Shown: positions 1-9,923 of the stretch, one piece after another
Layout of the letters: every line of letters starts with the position of its first letter
Numbering within the stretch: the stretch's first letter is position 1
Assembly: GCF_029407905.1 (NCBI RefSeq)
Contig: NC_073637.1
Location: forward strand, 59,086,501 to 59,150,500
Source: Bubalus kerabau
Taxonomy: Eukaryota; Chordata; Mammalia; Artiodactyla; Bovidae
DNA length: 64,000 nt
Direction: 5' to 3'
The notes under the pieces: generated by a model
Seen by the model: the letters and a program-made list of their open reading frames with translations, nothing else
Database searches by the model: none
Told to the model about the DNA's origin: nothing
Program-made: the position numbers and the translations under genes

Positions 1-14
1 CAATTTACAGATCT

Positions 15-130
15 ATAATTTCCTTTATTAAATTTATTCCTAAGTACAATATTTTATTCTTTATTACTTCTATTATATATATAATTTTTTTTCTTTTATT
101 TTCATATTGTTCATTGGTAATGTTAATTTT
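15..130 (-). mobile_element. Old L1 ORF2 fragment (antisense)
   Basis: AT-rich text resembling the antisense of the L1 ORF2 region that reads 'aaatttattcctaagta...tatt' in the better-preserved L1 at 2330-2420. It is highly diverged, no reading frame survives, and both ends are vague. Assigned only by similarity to the L1 copies elsewhere in the window. Confidence 0.35.
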
Positions 131-413
131 GATTACTCAAGATTCCTAACTTGCATCCTAAAACTCCTGTTAAGTCTCTGGCATTTCATTAGTCCATGTT
201 TATCCCCTATAGGACTGTAAACTCAGATTAGTGTAGCTGCTGTCTGTCATTCTTTGCCCGCCACCAGGGCCACCACTTTAAATGTAAACACTTTGTATCA
301 AAGGAGCTTATTCTGGTGGAATCAGAACTATATAGTTGGTTTTCTGTCAGGCTCAAAGTTGGAAACAACTTTTTTTCTATTATTTTTTCTCTAAATTTAT
401 TTTAGTATTTAAA
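131..413. other. Anonymous AT-rich DNA
   Basis: No gene or recognisable repeat is seen between the old L1 scrap and the target duplication of the next L1. Confidence 0.5.
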
Positions 414-2740
414 AGGTTAGCTATTTTATTTTATTTTATTTTATTTCTGCTGGTAGATTCTTTTTTTATTTTATTTTATTTTTTTTTAATTTTATCTTAT
501 TTTTAAACTTTACATAATTGTATTAGTTTTGGCCAAATATCAAGATGAATCCGCCACAGGTATACATGTGTTCCCCATCCTGAACCCTCCTCCCTCCTCC
601 CTCCCCATACCATCCCTCTGGGTCGTCCCAGTGCACTAGCCCCAAGCATCCAGTATCGTGCATCGAACCTGGACTGGCCACTCGTTTCATACATGATATT
701 TTACATGTTTCAATGCCATTCTCCCAAATCTTCCCACCCTCTCCCTCTCCCACAGAGTCCATAAGACTGTTCTATACATCAGTGTCTCTTTTGCTGTCTC
801 GTACACAGGGTTATTGTTACCATCTTTCTAAATTCCATATATATGCGTTAGTATACTGTATTGGTATTTTTCTTTCTGGCTTACTTCACTCTGTATAATA
901 GGCTCCAGTTTCATCCACCTCATTAGAACTGATTCAAATGTATTCTTTTTAACGGCTGAGTAATACTCCATTGTGTATATGTACCACCGCTTTCTTATCC
1001 ATTCATCTGTTGATGGACATCTAGGTTGCTTCCATGTCCTGGCTATTATAAACAGTGCTGCAATGAACATTGGGGTACACGTGTCTCTTTCCCTTCTGGT
1101 TTCCTCAGTGTGTATGCCCAGCAGTGGGATTGCTGGATCATAAGGCAGTTCTATTTCCAGTTTTTTAAGGAATCTCCACACTGTTCTCCATAGTGGCTGT
1201 ACTAGTTTGCATTCCCACCAACAGTGTAAGAGGGTTCCCTTTTCTCCACACCCTCTCCAGCATTTATTATTTGTAGACTTTTGGATCGCAGCCATTCTGA
1301 CTGGTGTGAAATGGTACCTCATAGTGGTTTTGATTTGCATTTCTCTGATAATGAGTGATGTTGAGCATCTTTTCATGTGTTTGTTAGCCATCTGTATGTC
1401 TTCTTTGGAGAAATGTCTATTTAGTTCTTTGGCCCATTTTTTGATTGGGTCATTTATTTTTCTGGAGTTGAGCTGTAGGAGTTGCTTGTATATTTTTGAG
1501 ATTAGTTGTTTGTCAGTTGCTTCATTTGCTATTATTTTCTCCCATTCTGAAGGCTGTCTTTTCACCTTGCTTATAGTTTCCTTTGATGTGCAGAAGCTTT
1601 TAAGGTTAATTAGGTCCCATTTGTTTATTTTTGCTTTTATTTCCAATATTCTGGGAGGTGGGTCATAGAGGATCCTGCTGTGATGTATGTCAGAGAGTGT
1701 TTTGCCTATGTTCTCCTCTAGGAGTTTTATAGTTTCTGGTCTTACGTTTAGAACTTTAATCCATTTTGAGTTTATTTTTGTGTATGGTGTTAGAAAGTGT
1801 TCTAGTTTCATTCTTTTACAAGTGGTTGACCAGATTTCCCAGCACCACTTGTTAAAGAGATTGTCTTTAATCCATTGTATATTCTTGCCTCCTTTGTCAA
1901 AGATAAGGTGTCCATATGTGTGTGGATTTATCTCTGGGCTTTCTATTTTGTTCCATTGATCTATATTTCTGTCTTTGTGCCAGTACCATACTGTCTTGAT
2001 AACTGTGGCTTTGTAGTAGAGCCTGAAGTCAGGTAGGTTGATTCCTCCAGTTCCATTCTTCTTTCTCAAGATCGCTTTGGCTATTCGAGGTTTTTTGTAT
2101 TTCCATACAAATTGTGAAATTATTTGTTCTAGCTCTGTGAAGAATACCGTTGGTAGCTTGATGGGGATTGCATTGAATCTATAAATTGCTTTGGGTAGTA
2201 TACTCATTTTCACTATATTGATTCTTCCAATCCATGAACATGGTATATTTCTCCATCTGTTAGTGTCCTCTTTGATTTCTTTCACCAGTGTTTTATAGTT
2301 TTCTATATATAGGTCTTTAGTTTCTTTAGGTAGATATATTCCTAAGTATTTTATTCTTTCCGTTGCAATGGTGAATGGAATTGTTTCCTTAATTTCTCTT
2401 TCTGTTTTCTCATTATTAGTGTATAGGAATGCAAGGGATTTCTGTGTGTTGATTTTATATCCTGCAACTTTACTATAGTCATTGATTAGTTCTAGTAATT
2501 TTCTGGTGGAGTCTTTAGGGTTTTCTATGTAGAGGATCATGTCATCTGCAAACAGTGAGAGTTTTACTTCTTCTTTTCCAATTTGGATTCCTTTTATTTC
2601 TTTTTCTGCTCTGATTGCTGTGGCCAAAACTTCCAAAACTATGTTGAATAGTAATGGTGAAAGTGGGCACCCTTGTCTTGTTCCTGACTTTAGAGGAAAT
2701 GCTTTCAATATTTCACCATTGAGGAGGTTAGCTATTTTAT
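414..2740 (-). mobile_element. Young 5'-truncated L1 LINE with 16-bp target duplication
   Basis: Antisense L1. The 3' UTR (about 480-827) ends in a T-rich tract that is the poly(A) tail on the minus strand, and the ORF2 C-terminal half lies at 828-2708. The element is flanked by a perfect 16-bp direct repeat, AGGTTAGCTATTTTAT, at 414-429 and 2725-2740. This fixes both ends and shows insertion by target-primed reverse transcription. The 5' truncation falls inside the ORF2 reverse transcriptase domain, so ORF1, the endonuclease and the promoter are missing. The long uninterrupted frame and intact duplication suggest a recent insertion. The tail is bipartite (see findings). Confidence 0.93.
828..2708 (-). 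pseudogene. L1 ORF2 fragment: reverse transcriptase C-terminal half
   Basis: A 626-codon frame with no stop, encoding the rear half of L1 ORF2p. The N-terminus of the fragment shows the RT segment RQGCPLSPLLFN, followed about 40 residues later by the catalytic FADD motif in LFADDMILY. The C-terminal region carries the cysteine-bearing stretch CWRGCGEKGTLLHCWWEC and ends about 16 residues after SVLMRWMKLEPIIQSEVSQ. Full ORF2p is roughly 1,275 residues and needs the upstream endonuclease, which is absent. It is a dead-on-arrival copy despite the clean frame. The methionine at 2708 is internal, not a native start. No promoter or ribosome context is implied. Confidence 0.9.
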
Positions 2741-3809
2741 ACTTAGCAACTCTTTTTTGTTGTTAGAACTTTATGTCACAATCAGTGGTTATACATATTA
2801 TTTTTACTAAATAAAACCATTTCAAAACTGTTCTCACTTAGATACAATTTTAGATATTTTGTGTTATTTGAAAGGTGAAAGTAACTATGAATAACCAAAA
2901 GTAACCATGCAATAAAGTCACTCATTGTTAATTAGGTGAAGTCATATTAATATAGCTTTGGTAGTGTGGCATTTTTCAATGCTTTGTTTCTTTTTCCAAT
3001 GTTTCAAATTTGTCATTCCACTTCAATGTTTAAAAAAGTGTCATAATTTCAGTATTATTCTAATAGTGAGGGTTTTCAGGTTCTTAACTATATAATTGAT
3101 TCATTAATAACAGTGTTCCAAAATCTACATACTTGGATACAGATACTAAGCCAGAAATATTTATACAAGTTTTATTTTACTTCAGTATTTTCATTCATTG
3201 AGATTAACAATTTATAATATTATGTAACCTTTAGGCCAAAGTTTTGAATTATAGGGATCATAATAAATAAAATAACTTGCTTTATTCTTGACTACATTTT
3301 AAGTACTTTGAATGAAGGTAGATATCACATTCTTTTAGGAATAATACTCTAGTAGTATTCTTCATAATACTTTTCATAAGTAAATTCAAGATATGTATTC
3401 TCTACCCCACTCAGTCCTGCAATGTGAATTATATATCACATTATTAAAAAACTAGAAATGAAAGATAAAGTTGAAAGTACCTAGATATTAATATAAATGT
3501 ATAAAACTAAATAGTTTTTCCACCATCTAATCAAAAGATGTTTTTTCTGTCTCCCTTGTACAACTCACTAAATGAGATGCTGGTGTAATGGTAAACAATA
3601 ACAAGCATTATTCCTGTGCTCAGGAATTATTTCACAGGGAGATAATCAGGAAATAATAAGCAAACAAATAATTCAAATCATTTGACTGCTACAAAAGGCA
3701 TTATCTGGATGAAGCAACAAAGAATAATAGGAAAGTCTACTTTGATAGGATGGTTCAGAGAAAAGGCTTTTGACTAATTATCTCCCACTGTTTCACTATT
3801 TTACATTTA
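2741..3809. other. Anonymous AT-rich DNA with a possible ancient repeat
   Basis: No gene or young repeat is seen. About 3560-3720 (lost 'dispersed-copy' style text around caggaattatttcacagg and gataatcaggaaataataag) resembles an ancient mammal-wide repeat of which weaker relatives appear at 23.82-23.96 and 54.98-55.11 kb. I cannot name the family. Confidence 0.35.
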
Positions 3810-4148
3810 TTTTTTATTAATTTTTTTTAATTTGGAATGCTTTCAGACTTACAAAAATTGCAGAAGTAAGTACAAAGAATATTTATATACACTTTCCCAT
3901 ATATGTATAATGCTAATATTTTATATTATTCTCTTTATCATGTTCTCTGAATCTGTAAGCTATGTACCTGTCGCATCTATCTCTATCTGTCCATCTTTCT
4001 TTCTTCTGCATCATCAAATACACCTGAGTCATTTAACGTCCATTTGTCTTAGACCCTTTACCCTAAATAATTTTGTGTGTATTTCTCAAGAAGAATAATA
4101 TTCTCATATATAACCCCAGTGCAGTTATCAATTGAGTAAAATTAACAT

Positions 4149-4972
4149 CAGTCAGTCAGTTCATTCACTCAGTTGTGTCTGACTGTTTGAGACCCCATGG
4201 ACTGCAGCATGCCAGGCCTCCCTGTCCATCACCAACTCCCAGAGCATACTCAAACTCATGTCCATTGAGTCAGTGATGCCATCCAACCATCTCATCCTCT
4301 GTCGTCCCCTTCTCCTCCCGCCTTCAATCTTTCCCAGCATCCGGGTCTTTTCAAATGAATCAGCTCTTCACATCAGGTGGCCAGAGTATTGGAGTTTCAG
4401 CTTTAGCATCAGTCCTTCCAATGAATAATCAGAACTGATCTCGTTTAGGATGGACTGGTTGGATCTCCTTGCAGTCCAAGGGACTCTCAAGAGTCTTCTC
4501 CAACACCACAGTTCAAAAGCATCAATTCTTTGGTGCTCAGCTTCCTTTATAGTCCAACTCTCCAATCCATACATGACTACTACTGGAAAAACCATGTCTT
4601 TGACTGCTGCTACTGCTAAGTTGCTTCAGTCGTGTCCAACTCTGTGCGACCCCATAGACGATGGCCCACCAGGCTCCCCTGTCCCTGGGATTCTCCAGGC
4701 AAGAACACTGGAGTGGGTTGCCATTTCCTTCTCCAATTGTCTTTGACTAGATGGACCTTTGTTGACAAAGTAATGTCTCTGCTTTTTAATTTGCTGTCCA
4801 TATTGGTCATAACTTTTCTTCCAAGGAAAAGCGTCTTTTAATTTCATGGCTTCAGTCACCATCTGCAGTGGTTTTGGAGCCCCCAGAAATAAAGTCTGTC
4901 ACTATTTCCACTGTTTCCCCATCTATTTGCCATGAAGTGATGGGACCAGATGCCATGATGTTAGTTTTCTGA
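4149..4972 (-). mobile_element. BovB LINE, 3' part, carrying a SINE
   Basis: Antisense BovB (RTE clade). The 3' end at the left reads back through the conserved C-terminal segment of the BovB polyprotein (residues such as RRLLRVPWTARRSNQSIL, then GHLM). The 5' truncation is near 4972, at the 'agaaaactaacatcatggcatctgg' region. Frameshifts and stops break the protein. The copy sits inside an ancient L1 and was later hit by a Bov-A SINE at 4606-4737, which splits the BovB text cleanly. Confidence 0.85.
4606..4737 (-). mobile_element. Bov-A-type SINE monomer nested in BovB
   Basis: The antisense Bov-A body ('cgtgtccaactctgtgcgacc' through 'gttgccatttccttctcc') is flanked by a perfect 11-bp target duplication, TGTCTTTGACT, at 4595-4605 and 4738-4748. 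Removing it and one copy restores continuous BovB sequence. The left edge has a short GCT-type repeat, the complement of the SINE tail. Confidence 0.88.
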
Positions 4973-5700
4973 AAGTGCTGTGCACAGCACAATCAGAAGA
5001 TGTCATTAGGCGATGTTGTCTTTTACGGGCTATTACATCTGGAAGCACCCTATGTACATCTGCCCCTATTGGTAATACTAATTTTTATCACTTGTGGAGA
5101 TAATTTCTCTATTTTGAAATAAATATTTACCCCATTATGACATATAAGCAGGCTACAGGAACACATTTTAAGACCATGTAAATATCTTTCTTCTCAGCAA
5201 AATATTCTCCTGGATTTTGCCTTCACTAACCGTTTTTCCTGGTTCAATCTTTACTGAGATATTTGCAAAATAATTTTTTTTCAACCTTTACTGGCCCCTC
5301 CCTAGTCTTCAGTCAGCATTTGTCATTCTTCTATAAGCAGAGCCCATTTTTCTCCTTCATTTAATTATTTATCTGATTATTATTGGTATGGATTTACAGA
5401 TTCCTATTTTTAAATGATTTATAATTCATTGCTGAACTTAATATTGATGCTCAGATTGTCTCAGATTTGGCCAGTAGATCCTCTTCAGTCTGAAACCTAT
5501 GTCCTTATAACACATCCATCAATTTTTTAAAGCCATTTTCTTACTTTCTGGCAATACAGATATTCCAGGCTTGTCTAGTTACAAACCTGTGTTGTACTTA
5601 AAGTCAATCATTTCTCCAGAAACCATGATCAATAGCTCTTATATGTAAGAAACAACCAATTATAAGAATCACTGGCCATTTGATTCTAAGATTAGCATTT

Positions 5701-7057
5701 AAATAAAAATTACATGTAACCAACATTACCCACTGAAAATCTTTACAAAGACCAGTGTATCTTCTATTTGCTAATTAAACCCAGGAAAAAGAGCAAAAAA
5801 ACAGATTTAATTTTATCAATTAAAAATTTGTTAAAACTTGAGACATTTATAATAGTATGTTATGGTTCTAGACTCAACAGGCATAGTACAGCACTAGGAA
5901 GGGCTAAAACAGAATAAGCGATGATTTTTTAAAGGGTTTAAGAATCACTCATTAATTAATAGATTATTCATTGAATACTACAATATTTGGCTGTTTCCTC
6001 TCATTGAGCAGGATTCATTTAAGTGTATTAAAGAGTTAATGTAAAAAATTCAGTGTTAAAAAGAAGTTATATAAGAATATTTACTTAAACTCAGGATGAC
6101 CAAGGACTTTGTCCATTGTCATTTTGGCTCATTTTCTCTCCAGTGCCTAGCACAGTGCCCAAAACATCATAGGGCCTGAGTAAATATTTTCTGAGTGAAA
6201 TGAATCAACAATGTGAGGGAATTTGTAATGATTTGTAATACAAAATGATTTGTAAATACCCTTCCAGCTGCTGGATTAAAATGAAGGCTTTTTGACTTCA
6301 TACCTACTGTGTTTTCCATTATATAATGTCTGTCATCTAAAGGGAACTTCATTTATATGTGTCCAGATATTGGCTGTGATGAGCATCCACAAACGCATTT
6401 CATTAATTTGGGCCTTCCTTTTCTTATCCTAACATTAGCTTATATACACATCTTCTAATGGACAGAATGGTAAAGTGGCCTGAGGACCATTTTAGTGTTT
6501 TAAAGAAAATGTGATTTTAAGCCTCTTTCAAATTTCTGAATATCTTTTGCACTCACACCCTTGGGATGACTAAAGTTTGGAGAAAGAAAAAAGATTGGAA
6601 ATGATTTTGGAACCCAGGGAGCATGAACGTTACCAGTTTCCGTTCTTTAGCAGCTGTTAGTAATGATAATAAAGAAAAAGAATACAGCTGCCAGCTTGGG
6701 CCTGAGGAAATGAACTGGGAAGCTCCAGGCCAGCAAAGGCTCCTAAAAAGATGTTAATTTGAAAGAGCTGTGTAAAATATCCATAATGAACATATTTCAC
6801 AATTCTTTATTTTTGTATTTGAACAATTGAATAATTACAATAATGCTTATATTGACTATTGTTTTTTAAAAATACTGTTTTGTCATGTTAGACTAAGTGT
6901 GAGGAATTATATCTAGTATTTTTTTTGTACCCTCAATATCTGGCTTATATTATTCTTGTCTAATTTCTGTATTTGAGAAGGTACCACAGAACATGTGCAT
7001 AGGTATGTGATACCTTTCCCATTATAAAAGCCTAATGCTGTGAAGGTCAAAATATTA
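5701..7057. other. Mostly single-copy-looking DNA
   Basis: No coding region is seen. It contains an L2/MIR-type relic at about 6095-6205 (separate entry). The stretch 6480-6780 looks single-copy and is less AT-rich than its surroundings. Nothing else is recognised. Confidence 0.45.
6095..6205 (+). repeat. L2-type LINE 3' end relic
   Basis: The text 'cagtgcctagcacagtgccc' followed by 'gagtaaatattttctgagtgaa' matches the familiar terminal segment of L2-class relics (cagtgcctggcacat...caataaatatttgttgaatgaa). Short and diverged. Confidence 0.5.
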
Positions 7058-8247
7058 CAGCCAATTTTACAGAAGACCTAAATTGACATTTCTCCAAAAA
7101 AGAAATGCAGGTGGCTAATAAACACATGAAAAAGTGCTCAACATTGGCTGAAACTCCAATACTCTGGCTACCTAATGCAAAGAACTGACAAATTTGAAAA
7201 GACCCTGATGCTGGGAAAGATCAAAGGCAGGAGGAGAAGGGGATAACAGAGGATGAGATGGTTGGATGGCATCACCGACTCAATGGACATGAATTAGAGT
7301 AAACTCTGGGAATTGGTGATGGACAGAGAGGCCTGGCATGCTGCAGTCCATGGGGTCGCAAAGAGTCAGACATGTCTGAGTGACTGAACTGAACTGAAAT
7401 CACAACTATAATGAGGTATCACCTCCCACCAGTCAGAATGGCCATCATCAAAAAATCTACAAACTATAAATGCTAGAGAGGATGTGGAGATGCACTCTTG
7501 GTGGGCCTGTAAACTGATACAGCCACTGTGGACAACAGTATGGAGATTTCTTAAAAAACTAGAAATAAAACTAACACATGACTCAGCAATTCCACTACTG
7601 GGCATATACTATGAGAAAAATCATAATTGCAAAAGACACATGTACATTGTCCAAATGTTCATTGCAGCACTATTTACAGTATCCAGGACATGCAAGATAC
7701 CTAGATGTCCTTCAGTAGATGAATGGATAAAGAAGTTGTGGTATATATACAATGGAATATTACTTGGCCATAAAAAGTGATGAGTCAGTTTTAGTGAGGT
7801 GAATGAACCTAGAGTCCATTATATGAGTGAAGTAAGTCAGAAAGAAAACATCAAATATGTATTAGCACATACATTTGAAAATGGTATTGATGGACCTATT
7901 TGCAGGTCAGGAATAGAGACTTAGACATAGAGAACAGACTTTTGTACCCAGTGGGGGAAGGAGAAACTGGGACAAATTGAGAGAGTAGCATTGGAATGTA
8001 TATATTACCATGTGTAAAATAGATAGCTAATGGGAAGTTGCTATATAGCACAGGTTGCTTGTGATATAGTTGCCTGTGCTATAGCCTGGTGCTCTGTGAC
8101 AACCTAGAGAGGTGTGGAAGGTGGGAGGGAGGTTTAAGAGGGAAGGGATGTGTACACTTATGGCTGATTCACGTTGATGTATGTCAGAAACCAATACGAT
8201 ATTGCAAAGCAATTATCCTCCACCTAAAAATAAATTTAAAAAAAGAA
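7058..8247 (+). mobile_element. L1 LINE 3' end (ORF2 C-terminus plus 3' UTR), split by BovB
   Basis: Sense L1 starts in the ORF2 C-terminal region ('gacatttctccaaa', 'cacatgaaaaagtgctcaacat'). After the BovB insertion it continues with the conserved ORF2 tail (residues LIQPLWTTVWRFLKKLEIKL and IPLLGI) and then a 3' UTR ending in an A-rich tail near 8247. About 25 bases of expected L1 sequence are missing at the BovB junction. 5'-truncated and non-functional. Confidence 0.85.
7148..7398 (+). mobile_element. BovB 3' end inserted in L1
   Basis: A short BovB tail encoding the final polyprotein segment (GHLMRR-like through MDREAWHAAVHG-like, here decayed) and ending in the diagnostic 'gactgaactgaactgaa'. 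No clean target duplication is visible. The surrounding L1 lacks about 25 bases, so insertion was accompanied or followed by a small deletion. Confidence 0.85.
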
Positions 8248-8753
8248 AAAATATTATTGCCAATTTTATACTATTTAATCTTTACAGCAAAACTACTGGG
8301 CAGGTATTGTGCCTGTTTAATAGGTGAGGAACCTGTCACAAAAAGCTCGAGCATCTTGTCCAAGAAACACACATCTATCCAGATCTGCCTATCTTTGCAG
8401 CATGGGCTGCCTTTGACTTCTCATGTGCTTATGAATTCAGGCTAAGAATCCAAATGTATTTATTGAACATGAGTGATTTTTTTAGGTATAGAAGCCCTCC
8501 TCCCCACATACTCTTTGTGTGCTTATTATTGTCCCTATAATTATACATACACATTCATTGATCAATAGAGAAAAGAAAGGAGAAATACTGGCTGTAAAGC
8601 AGATACCTAAAAAAAAAAAGAGAGAGAGATTTTTAACATGATTACCTACTATTACTTAAAAACAGAAACTCATGACTTATAACATTGATTCTCAGTTAAT
8701 TTTATGTTAACTCAGATCTTTCAGTTCCTGTCTTAAAACCTGAAATAGCTTCC
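8248..8753. other. Anonymous AT-rich DNA
   Basis: No gene seen. An A-run followed by a short GA repeat lies at about 8610-8630. Otherwise no recognisable element. Confidence 0.45.
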
Positions 8754-9429
8754 GTGGTAGGTAGAATAATTTCTCTCCTCAAATCTCCACATCCTAGTCC
8801 CCAGATCCTGTGACTAATGTTACCTTACACATGGCAAAAGGAATTTCACATATGTGATTAAATTGAGTATCTTGAGATGGGTAAATTATCCTGGTGGGCC
8901 CAATGTAATCATTTTATAAATGTGAAAGTGGGAGATATGACATTGTAGTATTGGAATTTTTGTAAGGGATACATGTGCTTAGAAATGTGAATGTGGACAC
9001 CCACTGGAACTTGGAAAAGAAAAGATAATGGATTCTTTCCTAGAGTTTCTAGAAGGAAGGCAGCACGGATAACCAGTTTTGGACTTCTGAACTCAAGAAC
9101 TGTAAGATAATAAATCTGTGGTGTTTTCAGCCACTAAGGTGAAAGTGAAAATTGCTCAGTTGTGTCTGACTCTTTGTGACCCCATGGACTGTACCCCACC
9201 AGGCTCCTCTGTCCATGGAATTCTCCAGGCAAGAATACTGGAGTGGGTTGCCATTCCCTTCTCTAGGGGATCTTCTAGACCCAGGGATCGAACCCTGGTC
9301 CCCTGCTTTGCAAGCAGATACTTTATAGTCTGAGCCACCAGGGAAGCCCTTTAGGGCACTAAGTTATCTTAAATTTAGGCTACTGAGTTTGAGATAATTT
9401 GTTAGAGCAGCAATATGAAAATAATATAG
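8754..9429 (+). mobile_element. MLT1-type (ERVL-MaLR) solo LTR, split by a SINE
   Basis: The sequence follows the known MLT1-like LTR order: 'tggtaggtagaataat', 'atggcaaaaggaatttcac', 'gatgggtaaattatcctgg', 'gggcccaatgtaatc', 'ggacttctgaactcaagaac', 'tgtaagataataaat', then 'cactaag' and 'gagcagcaatatgaaaataata' after the SINE. Noncoding, with no flanking retroviral genes. A second copy of the same family in the opposite orientation lies at 25693-26085. Confidence 0.65.
9139..9354 (-). mobile_element. Bov-tA SINE inside the MLT1 LTR
   Basis: Antisense Bov-tA. The Bov-A body is on the left and the tRNA-derived head, reading back as 'gggcttccctggtggctcag', is on the right. Flanked by GCCACTAAG (9130-9138) and GGCACTAAG (9355-9363), a 9-bp target duplication with one mismatch. 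The host LTR text continues across it. Confidence 0.85.
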
Positions 9430-9830
9430 CTTCCCACTGCAATTAGGATAAAATCCAAAGTCCTCAACCTTGTCTCTAAGCACCTTTAAAATAAAATCTT
9501 GTTCAAATCTCCTTCCTTAAATCTGAACACTGTGTTCTGTGCTCTGCTCAGAGCTAATCACTCGGAGTGAGCTTGTATAATCTTTGCTTTCTCTGTCTTC
9601 TGGCCTTGCTTTTCTCTGCCCTAGGTGGTACCTTCTTCTCTGTTCTCTCTCAGTCCTCTCTTACCTGCCTTAACCCCAATTCTACACATACAGTAACCAT
9701 GTTAATCAATACTTACATTCTGCTCAGGTTTCGTTACTGAAGGAAGCTTTCCTGATGTCTTACTATCTCAAAATAAGCACTCTGTTTATGCTTCCTACAA
9801 TATTGTGACTTATACAAAATATATGTTTGG
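9430..9830 (+). mobile_element. L2 LINE relic
   Basis: Diverged sense L2-like text: 'aaaatccaaagtcctcaacc', then leucine-rich and Cys-type remnants ('ctggccttgcttttctctgcc'), then 'gaaggaagctttcctgatg'. No open frame is preserved. Assigned by phrase order only. Confidence 0.5.
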
Positions 9831-9923
9831 TTATTCAGATGACCAAGATGTATTTTTCACATACATTTGGTCTTTGAACTTGGCTTCTGGCTCACAGCTC
9901 CTGAAACCCTTGCAATTTCCTGT

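Larger units (their letters stand above)
3810..5700 (-). mobile_element. Ancient L1 (L1M-type) 3' region, split by BovB
   Basis: The left edge is T-rich and is followed by the phrase 'cagacttacaaaaattgcagaagtaagtac', typical of the antisense 3' UTR of old mammalian L1 families. Similar L1M-like text continues to the right of the BovB at 4973-5700 (for example 'cagatttggccagtagatcctcttcag'). I therefore read one very diverged element interrupted at 4149-4972. Orientation is inferred from the T-rich left end. No coding capacity is left. Confidence 0.45.

Noticed and set aside
1207..1668. 153-codon plus-strand reading frame
   Set aside because: It is the antisense shadow of the L1 ORF2 at 828-2708, not a gene.
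8754..9429. Endogenous retrovirus with coding genes
   Set aside because: Only LTR-type noncoding text is present. No gag, pol or env sequence lies nearby, so it is a solo MaLR-type LTR.
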